64,000 nt of DNA, taken from the NCBI RefSeq assembly GCF_002933855.1, contig NZ_BFAQ01000019.1, forward strand, positions 38,763 to 102,762. Direction: 5' to 3'. The DNA is from Vibrio penaeicida. Lineage in GTDB: Bacteria > Pseudomonadota > Gammaproteobacteria > Enterobacterales > Vibrionaceae. Below the pieces are notes generated by a model. It did no database searches. It saw only the letters and a program-made list of their open reading frames with translations, and was not told the origin of the DNA. Position 1 is the stretch's first letter; each line of letters opens with the position of its first letter. Positions 37,843-46,784 of the stretch are shown piece after piece. The translations under genes were made by a program, and so were the position numbers.

Positions 37843-39300
37843 GTGAGCCATAATCACAACTTTCCAATTAAACGTTCTTTGCTGGGCGTAACGGCTTTGT
37901 ACGGTCTGTTTCTGCTTCTTCTTGTTGTAGATGCACTCAATGAAGCATCGGAAGAATTTACAGCAGAAAAAAAACATGTGGCTGCAGCGTTAAAAGGCAT
38001 GTCGAACACGCTAAGAGCGGTGGAGCATGAGATGACGGTGTTATCGCAGTTTAATGTTTCAGATTCTTCCCCTCATTTGCATACCGCTGTAGAAGACAAA
38101 ACGTGTTCTTTCGAAGGTCTAGGTGAGGGGCGCTCTACTATACATTCGGATTTTATCATTATCGGTGTTACCGACATGTGTGATGCGCGCACCTCACTAT
38201 ACCAAGATGCACATTTTTGGGTGCCGAGTGCTCACGTCATGTCTTATTTGGTGAATTCACGCGAAGCAATCTCTTCCATCTACTTTATATCTAAAGATAA
38301 ATACATCATTTCGTCGCCTTCTAAGCTCGCTCGAAACATCACGAGCAGTACTTTTGATGATGTACTCAAACACCGGCCTTTTTGGCGAAATACTTTGCAA
38401 TATGGGCTTGCCAATAACCGTCGTGATATCACTTTTACAGGAGAATACCGCGACCTCTTTACTGGAAAGTCGGTCGTCACTTTAAGTGCAGCGGTGTATC
38501 GAAATGGAGAGCTGGCGGGCGTGTTGGCAATGGATGTTCTAGCGAGCCAGATTAAGCGAAATTTGGGGAAAGAGTACCTTATTCTTCCCTATCCAGGCGA
38601 CAACCAAACGGGTCTTCTTACTTACAAAAAATCCGGTGAGATCAGTGATGCTTCTCAAAACACGCGTTTGCATTTGAGTATCGACCAACATTGGCAACAG
38701 CATTTGTATCAGTTGTGGAAGTACAAACATTATTGGTTGGTAACATGGTTTGTTTCTTATCTGTTTGTCGTTACGTTATTGATTAATAAGAATTGGTCTT
38801 TGATTCAATCTTATGAAGATAAACTGATGCACCTCGATGATGAAACTGGGTTATTAAATCTCAAAGGGTTAGAGGCAAAACTTTCTGCGCTTAAAGAGCG
38901 TCCTTTTCTTTGCATTGCGGCGTACTCTGTAAAAGATACAGAATGCCTGTCTGAATTAGCAAAAGAACAAGTTAAATCGCATGTACAAGTCATTCTTAAG
39001 GAGAGGCTTCGTTCGTTCGATATTTTCGCTTCATCTGGTGACGGGGATTGGATTCTGATTTTGCCTTGTGAATCCATAGAATTAGGTTCACAGCTTATCA
39101 ATCAATTAGAAACAGAAGTGCGTTTAACACCTTATCGACTGCTTGAAGGTGTAACCCAAGACTGTTTGCTCGAAGGGCATTTTGAATTAATACCTGTTCA
39201 CAAATATGATGGGTACCTTCACCTTTGGCGCAGTGTAAGAGATCGGTTTATCGCTCAAGACGCTGAGCCTAAAGAGATCATTCAACCTGTCAGCCATTAG
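37843..39300 (+). CDS. Membrane sensor with periplasmic Cache-like domain and degenerate GGDEF domain
   Basis: This 485-residue protein starts with a GTG (AGG about nine bases upstream). A membrane helix at 14-32 is followed by a periplasmic domain of about 260 residues resembling PDC/Cache sensors (YFISKDKYIISSPSKLARNI, VVTLSAAVYRNGELAGVLAMDV), then a second helix (about 297-315, WLVTWFVSYLFVVTLLIN). The cytosolic part begins with the GGDEF-family opening DDETGLLNLKGLEAKL, but the catalytic GGDEF signature is replaced by SGDGDW in FASSGDGDWILILP. Cyclic-di-GMP synthesis is therefore unlikely; a binding or scaffolding role is possible. It lies directly after groEL with its own upstream region. 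Confidence 0.75.
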   Translation: MSHNHNFPIKRSLLGVTALYGLFLLLLVVDALNEASEEFTAEKKHVAAALKGMSNTLRAVEHEMTVLSQFNVSDSSPHLHTAVEDKTCSFEGLGEGRSTIHSDFIIIGVTDMCDARTSLYQDAHFWVPSAHVMSYLVNSREAISSIYFISKDKYIISSPSKLARNITSSTFDDVLKHRPFWRNTLQYGLANNRRDITFTGEYRDLFTGKSVVTLSAAVYRNGELAGVLAMDVLASQIKRNLGKEYLILPYPGDNQTGLLTYKKSGEISDASQNTRLHLSIDQHWQQHLYQLWKYKHYWLVTWFVSYLFVVTLLINKNWSLIQSYEDKLMHLDDETGLLNLKGLEAKLSALKERPFLCIAAYSVKDTECLSELAKEQVKSHVQVILKERLRSFDIFASSGDGDWILILPCESIELGSQLINQLETEVRLTPYRLLEGVTQDCLLEGHFELIPVHKYDGYLHLWRSVRDRFIAQDAEPKEIIQPVSH

Positions 39301-39328
39301 ATCATCTGTGATGTATGAATTGGCTGCT

Positions 39329-39808
39329 TTATTTCTTACCCCGTCTCCCTATTGTCTGGTGGACGCCTCTGCGTAAGATCCTAAAACTGCTTTCCAGCTT
39401 GTCGACCCCGAGCAAAATGGAGAGCATTAGGGTTGTGACCAATATTGCTTGCTGACCAAACCCTAACCCTGTCATCAGTCCGAGCGCGGCCAGCACCCAT
39501 ATAATAGCCGCGGAGGTTACACCGTGGATCTTACCATCCAGTGTCATCATAACTCCTGCTCCTAAAAAGCCCACTCCAGTAATGATCTGCCCAAGCACAC
39601 GTGCTTGATCCAAACTGTTGGGAGAAAGGTGTACCGCCAGCGACATGAAAAAATAGGTTCCAGAAATGATCAGAATAGATGTGCGTATTCCAACGGGCTT
39701 TCCACGTGTTTGGCGTTCAATTCCAATAAGGGAGCCACATATGGTGCAGCAAAGAAGCTCCCACCAAGAAAATGGTCCTAAGTCTAACCAATTTGAAACT
39801 TCAGTCAT
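39329..39808 (-). CDS. MgtC/SapB family membrane protein
   Basis: The product has 159 residues from the ATG at 39808 (MTEVSNWLDL), eight bases after GGAG; an in-frame GTG three codons upstream is less well placed. Four to five hydrophobic segments carry the family motif GSLIGIERQTRGKPVGIRTSILI and GFLGAGVMMTLDGKIHGVTSAAIIWVLAALGL. The C-terminal cytosolic domain of true MgtC virulence proteins is missing, so this is the short YhiD-like form. The function of short forms is unclear: magnesium or acid-stress roles have been proposed. It is convergent with the sensor gene, only 28 bp apart, with no evident terminator. Confidence 0.85.
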   Translation of the reverse strand: MTEVSNWLDLGPFSWWELLCCTICGSLIGIERQTRGKPVGIRTSILIISGTYFFMSLAVHLSPNSLDQARVLGQIITGVGFLGAGVMMTLDGKIHGVTSAAIIWVLAALGLMTGLGFGQQAILVTTLMLSILLGVDKLESSFRILRRGVHQTIGRRGKK

Positions 39809-40025
39809 GTAATACACTCCAGAATAAAGTGCAAATATGGGGTTAAAATTTCTTTATTTCACTAGGCTTTTTAATGAATTATTTTTATGGAAATAACAAC
39901 AAATATTGATCGTGAAAATGGCTATATTTGACGTTTAAATAGGTCGCAATCAATAGATTGCAAGGTAGGCATAAGTCGCTTATATTTCGCGCTCCTGTTC
40001 CTTTGAGTCTTTGGAGACTTGATCA

Positions 40026-40589
40026 ATGAAAAAACAAATGTCAGTAATTGCTCTATCGATGGTAATGGCATCCCCTTATGCATTGGCGCAAGATTCGGCC
40101 GCTATGTTCTCTACGCTGGATGGCTTTAATGCACCAGCTAGTGATGCGGTTGGTGGTGTTCGTTTGTCTGTTTTACACGGAAAAGTGAGTGCTGTTAAAG
40201 GTGTCGATGTGTCAGTGTTAGGCATGTCTGAGACCGATACGATGACAGGTTTAAACTTAGGCATGTTCTTTGGAGCATCAAAAGTAAACCAAGAGATGAA
40301 AGGGGTGTCTCTTGGGATGTTTAACTGGAATATGGGCACGACGAAAGGCGCCAACTTAGGCGTAGTGAATGTGACTCACGATGTAAAAGGCGTCAACTTC
40401 AGTGCTGTTAACTATTCAGAAGGATTTACCATGGCTGATGTTGGCTTGGTTAGTTTGTCTGAGAAGTCGAACGTCCAGCTTGGCGTGTTCAACAAAACCA
40501 AGCAAATTGAAGGAGTACAGATTGGCTTGCTAAACTGCGCTGACAATGGATTTTTGCCTTGCTTCCCGTTTGTGAACTTTGCGATATAA
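40026..40589 (+). CDS. Secreted surface-repeat protein (LA_2272-like)
   Basis: This 187-residue protein has a signal peptide (MKKQMSVIALSMVMASPYALA). The mature part consists of repeats of about 20 residues with the pattern G-hydrophobic-xxG-hydrophobic-xN: KGVSLGMFNWNM, KGANLGVVNVTHD, KGVNFSAVNYSE, SNVQLGVFNKTKQ, EGVQIGLLNCAD. This regularity suggests a beta-solenoid or beta-strand stack, as in the LA_2272 surface-repeat family I recall from Leptospira and other bacteria. Its function is unknown. GGAG lies nine bases before the ATG. The upstream 208 bp is AT-rich. Confidence 0.75.
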   Translation: MKKQMSVIALSMVMASPYALAQDSAAMFSTLDGFNAPASDAVGGVRLSVLHGKVSAVKGVDVSVLGMSETDTMTGLNLGMFFGASKVNQEMKGVSLGMFNWNMGTTKGANLGVVNVTHDVKGVNFSAVNYSEGFTMADVGLVSLSEKSNVQLGVFNKTKQIEGVQIGLLNCADNGFLPCFPFVNFAI

Positions 40590-40603
40590 AGTTCGTCGCT
40601 TTG

Positions 40604-40629
40604 AAGCTCCTACTTGGTCAGGAGCTTTA
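40604..40629. terminator. Hairpin terminator between convergent genes
   Basis: AAGCTCCT-ACTTGGTC-AGGAGCTT lies between the surface-repeat gene and epmB and overlaps the last bases of epmB. The T-tail is short. Confidence 0.65.
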
Positions 40630-41649
40630 TTCCAAATGTAAATCCAGTGGCGTTTTGCTTTTTCTTCCGCCGATCTCTCGCGCTAACTTGGGTACTAAAT
40701 ACCCTGATACTTCTTCAATGACTTCGGCCATTAATGCTTTTGCTTGTTTATCCGAAACATAGAAGTGCGCCGCGCCCTGAACTTTATCCAGAACATGGAT
40801 GTAGTAAGGCAAGACACCAGATGCAAACAGAGCTTCACTGAGCTTTATCAATGCCTCTGAAGAATCGTTAACCCCACGTAGCAACACACTCTGGTTCAAT
40901 AACGTCACTCCAGCTTGTTTGAGCTTGGCAAGGTAAGCTGAAAGCTCACCATCGATCTCATTGGCGTGATTAATGTGTGTCACCATCACGACATTCAAAC
41001 GACTTCCCCTAAGTAAGTAACACAGCTCATCGGTAATACGAGAAGGAATGACGACAGGGAGCCGAGAGTGAATTCTTAGCGTTCTCACGTGCTCTATTGC
41101 TTCGATACGTGAGACCAGCCATTCCAACTCGCTGTCCTTCGCCATAAGAGGATCGCCACCAGAAAGAATGACTTCATTGATCTCTGGGCGTTCGGCAATG
41201 TACGCCAAATTCTGCTCCCAAACCGACTTAGAGCCTTTGTTGTCTTGATAAGGAAAGTGACGGCGAAAGCAGTAACGGCAGTTGATGGCGCAGCCACCCT
41301 TAACGATCATCAATATGCGAGATTTGTATTTATGCAGCAACCCCGGCTGGTCGTTATCTTGCTCTTCCAGAGGGTCGGCCGAATAGCCTTTATGAACGTC
41401 AAATTCTTCCATTAAGGGCAGAACTTGCTTGAGTAAAGGATCGTTAGGGTTGCCCTTTTCCATTCGATTGACAAAGCTTTGTGGCACGCGCATCGCAAAC
41501 AGTTCGCGTGCGGCTAACCCTTTTTGCCAAGGGGTAGGGTCTATTTCAACCGCTTGCAACAACTTGTAAGGATCGGAGATCGCATTCGCTAATTGTTTGA
41601 GCCAGTTTTGCTCAACAGAAACAGCTTTTCGGGTTATGATGTGCGGCAT
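40627..41649 (-). CDS. epmB: EF-P beta-lysylation lysine 2,3-aminomutase EpmB
   Basis: This 340-residue radical SAM enzyme converts L-alpha-lysine to R-beta-lysine for attachment to elongation factor P. The iron-sulfur motif CX3CX2C is present as GGCAINCRYCFRRHFPY. SGGDPLMAKDSELEWL and LHVLDKVQGAAHF follow. The gene is divergent from efp, with 32 bp between start codons, the same arrangement as in E. coli. EpmA, the ligase of this pathway, is at 48906-49880. Confidence 0.95.
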   Translation of the reverse strand: MPHIITRKAVSVEQNWLKQLANAISDPYKLLQAVEIDPTPWQKGLAARELFAMRVPQSFVNRMEKGNPNDPLLKQVLPLMEEFDVHKGYSADPLEEQDNDQPGLLHKYKSRILMIVKGGCAINCRYCFRRHFPYQDNKGSKSVWEQNLAYIAERPEINEVILSGGDPLMAKDSELEWLVSRIEAIEHVRTLRIHSRLPVVIPSRITDELCYLLRGSRLNVVMVTHINHANEIDGELSAYLAKLKQAGVTLLNQSVLLRGVNDSSEALIKLSEALFASGVLPYYIHVLDKVQGAAHFYVSDKQAKALMAEVIEEVSGYLVPKLAREIGGRKSKTPLDLHLE

Positions 41650-41681
41650 TAAATTGAACTCGAAGATGGTAAGAGGAAAAA

Positions 41682-42248
41682 ATGGCTACTGTTAGCACGA
41701 ATGAATTTAAAGGCGGTCTTAAAATTATGCTTGATAATGAGCCGTGTGTCATTCTCGAAAACGAGTATGTTAAGCCGGGTAAAGGTCAAGCATTCAATCG
41801 CGTAAAAATCCGTAAGCTGCTTTCCGGTAAAGTTTTAGAAAAGACGTTCAAGTCTGGCGACACAGTTGAAGTTGCAGACGTAATGGACATCGATCTGGAC
41901 TACCTATACAACGACGGTGAGTTTTACCACTTCATGAACAGCGAGTCATTTGAGCAAATCGCAGCGGATCTTAAAGCGGTGGGTGACAACGCTAAGTGGT
42001 TGGTAGAAAACGACACTTGTATGATTACGCTTTGGAACGGTAACCCAATTGCAGTAACACCACCAAACTTTGTAGAGCTTGAAGTCACTGAAACAGATCC
42101 AGGTCTGAAAGGTGATACCCAAGGTACAGGTGGCAAGCCAGCAACTCTGGTAACAGGTGCAGTTGTTCGTGTACCTCTGTTCATCGCTATCGGCGAAGTT
42201 ATTAAGGTTGATACACGTAACGGCGAGTACGTTGGTCGTGTAAAATAA
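41682..42248 (+). CDS. efp: Elongation factor P
   Basis: This 188-residue translation factor rescues ribosomes stalled at polyproline. The modification-site lysine is Lys34 in [13 protein letters not shown], the position beta-lysylated by EpmA/EpmB. The three-barrel protein ends with [24 protein letters not shown] precedes the ATG. Confidence 0.98.
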   Translation: MATVSTNEFKGGLKIMLDNEPCVILENEYVKPGKGQAFNRVKIRKLLSGKVLEKTFKSGDTVEVADVMDIDLDYLYNDGEFYHFMNSESFEQIAADLKAVGDNAKWLVENDTCMITLWNGNPIAVTPPNFVELEVTETDPGLKGDTQGTGGKPATLVTGAVVRVPLFIAIGEVIKVDTRNGEYVGRVK

Positions 42249-42273
42249 TCATAACCTGATACAAACTGTTACG

Positions 42274-42302
42274 AAGCCGCTCCTATGTGAGCGGCTTTTT
42301 TA
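42274..42302 (+). terminator. Intrinsic terminator of efp
   Basis: AAGCCGCTC-CTATGT-GAGCGGCTT followed by a T-run ends the efp transcript. Confidence 0.92.
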
Positions 42303-42417
42303 TAATTTAAGTTATTAATTTATTAAATAAACTTAAGTTTATATGAACTAGTATCATCATCCTTTATGATTCCCGGCGTTTAGTTGGAACTAAGGTCACA
42401 TTTAAAGGAGCTCTCTG

Positions 42418-42999
42418 ATGAACTTACCTACCAAGGCACTCGCAACTCTATTTACGCTTACTTTTGGCTTCTCTAGCCAAGCTAGTGCTTTTCAGACATT
42501 TGATAGCACCGCAGGTCAACCTGACGCTCAAGAATGTCGCTACTTATCTGATGCAGGAAAGAATGCATTTGATGCTAACACTGGAAAGCTTTGGGCTTGC
42601 AGTACTCAGGGCTGGGTATTTTTCGAATCTCAAAGTGCTCATAAATGTTTGAACGCCTCAAAAGCAGAACAAGCGAAATACCCTGCGTGGAAGAAAGGGC
42701 GTACTTACGTTGGCGGTAATAAAGTACTGTTCAACAACAAAGTATACCGCGCAAAATGGTGGACAAATTCAGGCACACCAAGCAACTCAAGTGCGTGGAC
42801 ACTGGATGTGAAGAAAACCTTAGCCAAGACTTGGAACCAAAACCATCACTACAACAGTGGTGAGAATGTCGTGTTCATGGGGCATGTATACGAAGCGAAC
42901 CATTGGAGCAAAGGCAAATTACCACCTGCAAATGTTTCTCAGCATAACCGAAGCAAAGAGTGGCGTTATGTGGGTCCATTTGAATGCCCAAATAGCTAA
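42418..42999 (+). CDS. Secreted carbohydrate-binding protein with two CBM5/12-like modules
   Basis: This 193-residue protein has a signal peptide (MNLPTKALATLFTLTFGFSSQASA). Two aromatic-rich modules follow: residues 90-129 (AWKKGRTYVGGNKVLFNNKVYRAKWWT, ending in SAWTLD) and 138-186 (TWNQNHHYNSGENVVFMGHVYEANHW, ending in KEWRYVG). The pattern W-Y-x-x-G-x-V-x-x-x-x-x-x-Y-x-A-x-W-W is that of chitin-binding type 3 (CBM5/12) domains. No catalytic domain is present. Four cysteines (40, 61, 77, 190) suggest disulfides. A role in adhering to chitin or another surface is inferred. AAAGGAG precedes the ATG. Confidence 0.8.
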   Translation: MNLPTKALATLFTLTFGFSSQASAFQTFDSTAGQPDAQECRYLSDAGKNAFDANTGKLWACSTQGWVFFESQSAHKCLNASKAEQAKYPAWKKGRTYVGGNKVLFNNKVYRAKWWTNSGTPSNSSAWTLDVKKTLAKTWNQNHHYNSGENVVFMGHVYEANHWSKGKLPPANVSQHNRSKEWRYVGPFECPNS

Positions 43000-43023
43000 A
43001 GAGAGTGTTTGAATCCACATCCT

Positions 43024-43051
43024 AAAAATGCGCCTTAGTGGCGCATTTTTT
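43024..43051 (+). terminator. Intrinsic terminator
   Basis: AAAATGCGCC-TTAGT-GGCGCATTTTTT lies after the carbohydrate-binding protein gene. Confidence 0.9.
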
Positions 43052-43197
43052 GTCTCAACTTCTAGGAGCTGTTCTTGTTTCATTGTGGCAAAAATTGAAT
43101 AACGCTCTCAGTCTCGCACCCTCATAAATACAAACCACGCTCCTGCCTTTTATTTGTCGCTATAGTAACCCGATAAATAAAAAAGCAAGGAAGCCGT

Positions 43198-43878
43198 ATG
43201 TCTGAAGAATCTCAATTGCCATTGGATGATTTTATCGAATACCCAGTGGAAGAAATGTCGAAACGAGCCAATCAAAACTACGATCTCATCAAGCGACGCC
43301 ACTCTATTCGTCAGTTCTCTGATCGTTCAGTCCCCAAGTCCATTATTGAAAGCTGCATTAAAGCGGCGGGAACAGCGCCAAGTGGAGCGAATCATCAACC
43401 TTGGCACTTTGTGGCGATCAATAGCGCAGACGTGAAAGCTCAAATTCGTCAAGCGGCAGAAGAGCTAGAACAATCTTTTTATCAAGGTATAGCGGGGCAA
43501 GAATGGCTTGATGCGCTTAAGCCATTAGGTACAAACGCCAGTAAGCCTTACTTAGAAAAAGCACCGTGGCTAATTGCTGTATTTTCTCAAAAGCGAGGAG
43601 GGATGGAGAACGACGAAAACCAAACCAACTACTATGTGCATGAGTCGGTTGGTATTGCGACAGGGTTTTTACTACAAGCCTTGCACAACGCAGGGTTGGG
43701 GACGCTTACTCACACACCCAAACCCATGAGTTTCTTGAGTAAAATATGCGGACGAGATAATAGCAACGACCGCCCTTACATGCTGATCGTAACAGGCTAT
43801 CCTGAGGAAGGCGCTACTATTCCTCAACACGCCACCTACAAAAAACCACTCGATGAAATAGCGACATTCATGGAATAA
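43198..43878 (+). CDS. FMN nitroreductase-fold protein, iodotyrosine deiodinase-like
   Basis: This 226-residue cytosolic flavoprotein is expected to be a dimer. The FMN-site motif RRHSIRQFSDR (33-43), AGTAPSGANHQPWHFV (57-72) and TLTHTPKPMSFL are characteristic of the iodotyrosine deiodinase (IYD) branch. The substrate-lid triad Glu91, Tyr95 and Lys116 is present with the same spacing (4 and 21) as in human IYD (Glu157, Tyr161, Lys182). Bacterial members reductively dehalogenate halotyrosines or related halophenols in vitro. No membrane anchor is present, as in other bacterial forms. It stands alone. Confidence 0.85.
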   Translation: MSEESQLPLDDFIEYPVEEMSKRANQNYDLIKRRHSIRQFSDRSVPKSIIESCIKAAGTAPSGANHQPWHFVAINSADVKAQIRQAAEELEQSFYQGIAGQEWLDALKPLGTNASKPYLEKAPWLIAVFSQKRGGMENDENQTNYYVHESVGIATGFLLQALHNAGLGTLTHTPKPMSFLSKICGRDNSNDRPYMLIVTGYPEEGATIPQHATYKKPLDEIATFME

Positions 43879-43911
43879 GAGACGCCCTTGTTAATCTAGA
43901 GCGTCATTGGA

Positions 43912-44892
43912 TTACTTGTTCGCGAAGAAGTACGTATTTAAGTAATCATTCAATGGCTTAAACGCTGGGTTCGCCCATGTTAAGTACATCTTCGGGCCAT
44001 CTGGCGAATAGAGCCCAGATGCGATGTCGCCTTTATTGATAAAAGGGGAGCCTTGGCTGCCAATAAGCTCACCACCGCCTGCATTTCGAGTTGAGTCTAC
44101 TTTGTATTCGTACAATAGCCCGAGTAAAACACCGGCATTTAAGTTGCTGTGTGTTTTCTCATGCAATGGATTGACGATGCCTCCAGAGTGGATGGTTCCG
44201 TCTTTCCTGCAAGGCGTTGGAGTACCAAGAGCACGATCAGCGTTGAGTTGTCCATTCCCATGCTGGCATTCATTGAGGTGGAGTGCCTCGAAGCTTTGTT
44301 GTTTTGCTGTTTGTTTGTAGATGTTCAACTTGTTTTTAAAATCTTGGTAGGCATCGTTGAGGTCACTGCCCACCAAAGTATGGTTATTCCCATCCACATA
44401 ATAATCAAACGTCTGCATGAGCTTTTGATAAGCCGTAAGCCGCATCGTTTCGTCTTGGCCATTCTGGGTATAAATCCACTCTATCGCTTGTACTTGCTGG
44501 GTAGCGGAAGCTAAAGCCAATGCAAACGGATTTTGATTGGATGCGCTCGTTGGATTGCTTGCCAAAATGCCAATCACAATCGTTTTATTATTGAATTGGT
44601 TACGAACGTCTTGGTTCGCCCAATGGACAAAATTTTCAGCTTGATCAACGACTCGTTGATGTTGTTCTTTCGTGACCGTCGGGTCGATGGCTAATACATA
44701 AATACCCTTCTTAAAATCGCAGTTAGGGATATCAGCGACCGTTTGGCAGTGATCAATCTCAGAGTAAACATGAACGGTAGTTTTGGTGAGCGCTGGCTGA
44801 CCCAATTCATGATTAACGGTATTAGGATCAATTTGGCAGCCATAGAGCATCCAAGAGCATATTACAGTCATAAAAGCAGATGGTTTGAACAT
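43912..44892 (-). CDS. Predicted lipoprotein of unknown function
   Basis: I recognise no family. This 326-residue product has a lipoprotein signal (MFKPSAFMTVICSWMLYGC, lipobox LYGC, Cys19). The residue after Cys19 is Gln, so outer-membrane sorting is expected. The mature protein begins with a segment (TKTTVHVYSEIDHCQTV, then FKKGIYVLAIDPTVTKEQHQ, then KTIVIGILAS) that alternates strands and helices like a Rossmann-type domain, with a helical middle. The C-terminal third is glycine- and aromatic-rich (GGGELIGSQGSPFINKGD, YFFANK). Six cysteines in total, including CQHGNGQLN and TPCRKDG, suggest disulfides. It is convergent with the nitroreductase gene. Confidence 0.7.
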   Translation of the reverse strand: MFKPSAFMTVICSWMLYGCQIDPNTVNHELGQPALTKTTVHVYSEIDHCQTVADIPNCDFKKGIYVLAIDPTVTKEQHQRVVDQAENFVHWANQDVRNQFNNKTIVIGILASNPTSASNQNPFALALASATQQVQAIEWIYTQNGQDETMRLTAYQKLMQTFDYYVDGNNHTLVGSDLNDAYQDFKNKLNIYKQTAKQQSFEALHLNECQHGNGQLNADRALGTPTPCRKDGTIHSGGIVNPLHEKTHSNLNAGVLLGLLYEYKVDSTRNAGGGELIGSQGSPFINKGDIASGLYSPDGPKMYLTWANPAFKPLNDYLNTYFFANK

Positions 44893-45248
44893 TACACTTA
44901 CTATTTAAAATGAAGCGAGTTGTGCTTCGGTTCCAATGAGAACCAGAACCTATTTATCCTGAGTTCAGGTGTCTTAGGTTGTGGCTAATGTGTCAAAGCT
45001 CTGGTAATAACCAGTCTTTATTTATGTTCTTCCGTGATTTCTTATTTGGCTCAAATTGCTAGCGGTGAAAACTGGATGTCTCCATGTCTAACAATAAGCG
45101 GTAGATGGCTTTAAGCGATAAGCGGCGGGATTATAGTGAGTAAGCGAACAGATTTATAGGGTGAAAATTGTACATATTTGTAAGGAAGCTTATAGAGCTA
45201 CTCTAATAGAAGAGGTGAAAGGGAGTGAATCTCCCTTTCTTTTTCAGC
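44893..45248. other. Intergenic region with hairpin
   Basis: This 356-bp gap has no gene. A hairpin GAAAGGGAG-TGAAT-CTCCCTTTC at 45217-45239 lies just after frdD. It has a CTTTTT tail on the plus strand but no U-run on the minus strand, so it is a weak terminator or a 3'-protecting structure for the frd transcript. Confidence 0.55.
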
Positions 45249-45626
45249 TTAAACCATGAAGACGAACACAATAGAAATTGCCGTTATAAGACCAGAAAAT
45301 GCATAACAGGCAATTTTTCCAACAACACCAGTATGGAACTTTAAATCGTGCATACCGTGGTGAATTCGATGCATCGCATGCCACATAGGTAATGAAAGCG
45401 TACCAATGATGAATAGGGCACCAATGAGGGAGGTCGCAAACTCAGAAACACGCTCGTAACTGAGAGCTTGCACATCAATTATCCCGAGTGGAACCAACAC
45501 GCCTAGGATTAAGATAGTTATTGGGGTAATCATGGCAAACCATGTTCCCCCAGCACCAAATAGCCCCCACCAAATCGGTTCGTCGGAGCGTTGAGGCGCT
45601 TTATTTATCGAATAATTGGGTTTCAT
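45249..45626 (-). CDS. frdD: Fumarate reductase membrane anchor FrdD
   Basis: The product has 125 residues from the ATG at 45626 ([27 protein letters not shown]). Three membrane helices anchor the catalytic FrdAB subunits, and with FrdC it forms the menaquinol site. The motif [16 protein letters not shown] is conserved with E. coli FrdD. The longer upstream frame overlaps frdC and is unlikely. It is last in the frdABCD operon, ten bases after frdC. Confidence 0.94.
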   Translation of the reverse strand: MKPNYSINKAPQRSDEPIWWGLFGAGGTWFAMITPITILILGVLVPLGIIDVQALSYERVSEFATSLIGALFIIGTLSLPMWHAMHRIHHGMHDLKFHTGVVGKIACYAFSGLITAISIVFVFMV

Positions 45627-45636
45627 TTTATGCTCC

Positions 45637-46020
45637 TTACACCACGATGAGTACAACCAGAGAAATCACCGCCACTGCCGCCCATTGGCTGATTACAATG
45701 AGTTTCTTCTCGATGAGTCTTCCTTTCAAACGAATAGGCATCACTTGTGGCATCATGCTGAAAAACGTCTGAGCGTGGAGCAGGCTACCCGCCAGCGCAA
45801 CGACGTTGATGGCAACCACCATCGGGTTTGCCATGAAGGCTAGCCAGCTTTGCCAAGCTTCTGGTCCTTTTACTAAGGCACCCAAACCAAAAGTGAGGAA
45901 TACAGTAAAAAGCACCAACGGAAGTACAGTTGCTTCACGAAGCATATAGAATCGGTAGAAGGGGTGATCTTTCCACCACGTACGCTTGATTTCACGAACA
46001 TAAGGTTTGCGGTTGCTCAT
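45637..46020 (-). CDS. frdC: Fumarate reductase membrane anchor FrdC
   Basis: This 127-residue subunit has three membrane helices. [34 protein letters not shown] matches the E. coli FrdC N-terminus, including the Glu in the quinol-binding segment (REATVLP). Two bases separate it from frdB. Confidence 0.95.
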   Translation of the reverse strand: MSNRKPYVREIKRTWWKDHPFYRFYMLREATVLPLVLFTVFLTFGLGALVKGPEAWQSWLAFMANPMVVAINVVALAGSLLHAQTFFSMMPQVMPIRLKGRLIEKKLIVISQWAAVAVISLVVLIVV

Positions 46021-46022
46021 GG

Positions 46023-46784
46023 TTACGCCTCCTCTTGTACTTGTTCATCTTGTGGCTTCAGCATAGCGATAACAAAGTCCATAGACGATGCTATTTTGCC
46101 TTGGTTTACCGCTGCTGCAGGGTCGACATTTTTGGGGCAAACATCAGAACAGTAGCCCACAAAGGTACAGCCCCAAGCGCCATTCTGACCGTTTATCAAG
46201 CCCATACGCTCTGCTTTACCGTGATCACGGCTGTCGAGGTTGTAGCGATGCGCCAGTGTTAATGCAGCGGGGCCCATGAATTCCGGGTTAAGACCAAATT
46301 GAGGGCAGGCCGCGTAGCAGAGCCCGCAATTGATGCAGCCAGCAAACTGCTTATACTTCGCCATTTGCTCTGGGGTTTGGATGTTTGTTCCGTCTTCAGG
46401 CTTACGGTCGTTACCGATAATGTAGGGTTTGATGGCTTCGAGACGCTCGATGAATGGGGTCATATCCACGATTAGATCTTTTTCGATAGGGAAATTCGCC
46501 AAAGGCTCGATTTTCACACCATCGGGGTAATCTCGTAGGAAGCTTTTACAAGCCAGTTTGGGCACCCCATTGACCATGATCCCACATGAACCACAAATCG
46601 CCATTCGACACGACCAACGGTAAGACAACTCTTTGTCCAAATGATCTTTCACGTAGCCTAAAGCATCGAGTACCGACATGGTTTCATCGAATGGGACGTC
46701 AAATGTCTGGAAGTGAGGCTCTGCATCTTTTTCAGGGTCATAACGCAGAATGTCGACTTTTTGAATGCGAGTGGCTGACATCAT
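46023..46784 (-). CDS. frdB: Fumarate reductase iron-sulfur subunit FrdB
   Basis: This 253-residue subunit transfers electrons from menaquinol to FrdA. The 2Fe-2S ligands lie in [10 protein letters not shown], and the 4Fe-4S and 3Fe-4S ligands in [12 protein letters not shown] and [17 protein letters not shown]. The start overlaps the frdA stop in GCATGATG; a second ATG one codon later is equally possible. GAGGAG precedes both. Confidence 0.96.
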   Translation of the reverse strand: MMSATRIQKVDILRYDPEKDAEPHFQTFDVPFDETMSVLDALGYVKDHLDKELSYRWSCRMAICGSCGIMVNGVPKLACKSFLRDYPDGVKIEPLANFPIEKDLIVDMTPFIERLEAIKPYIIGNDRKPEDGTNIQTPEQMAKYKQFAGCINCGLCYAACPQFGLNPEFMGPAALTLAHRYNLDSRDHGKAERMGLINGQNGAWGCTFVGYCSDVCPKNVDPAAAVNQGKIASSMDFVIAMLKPQDEQVQEEA

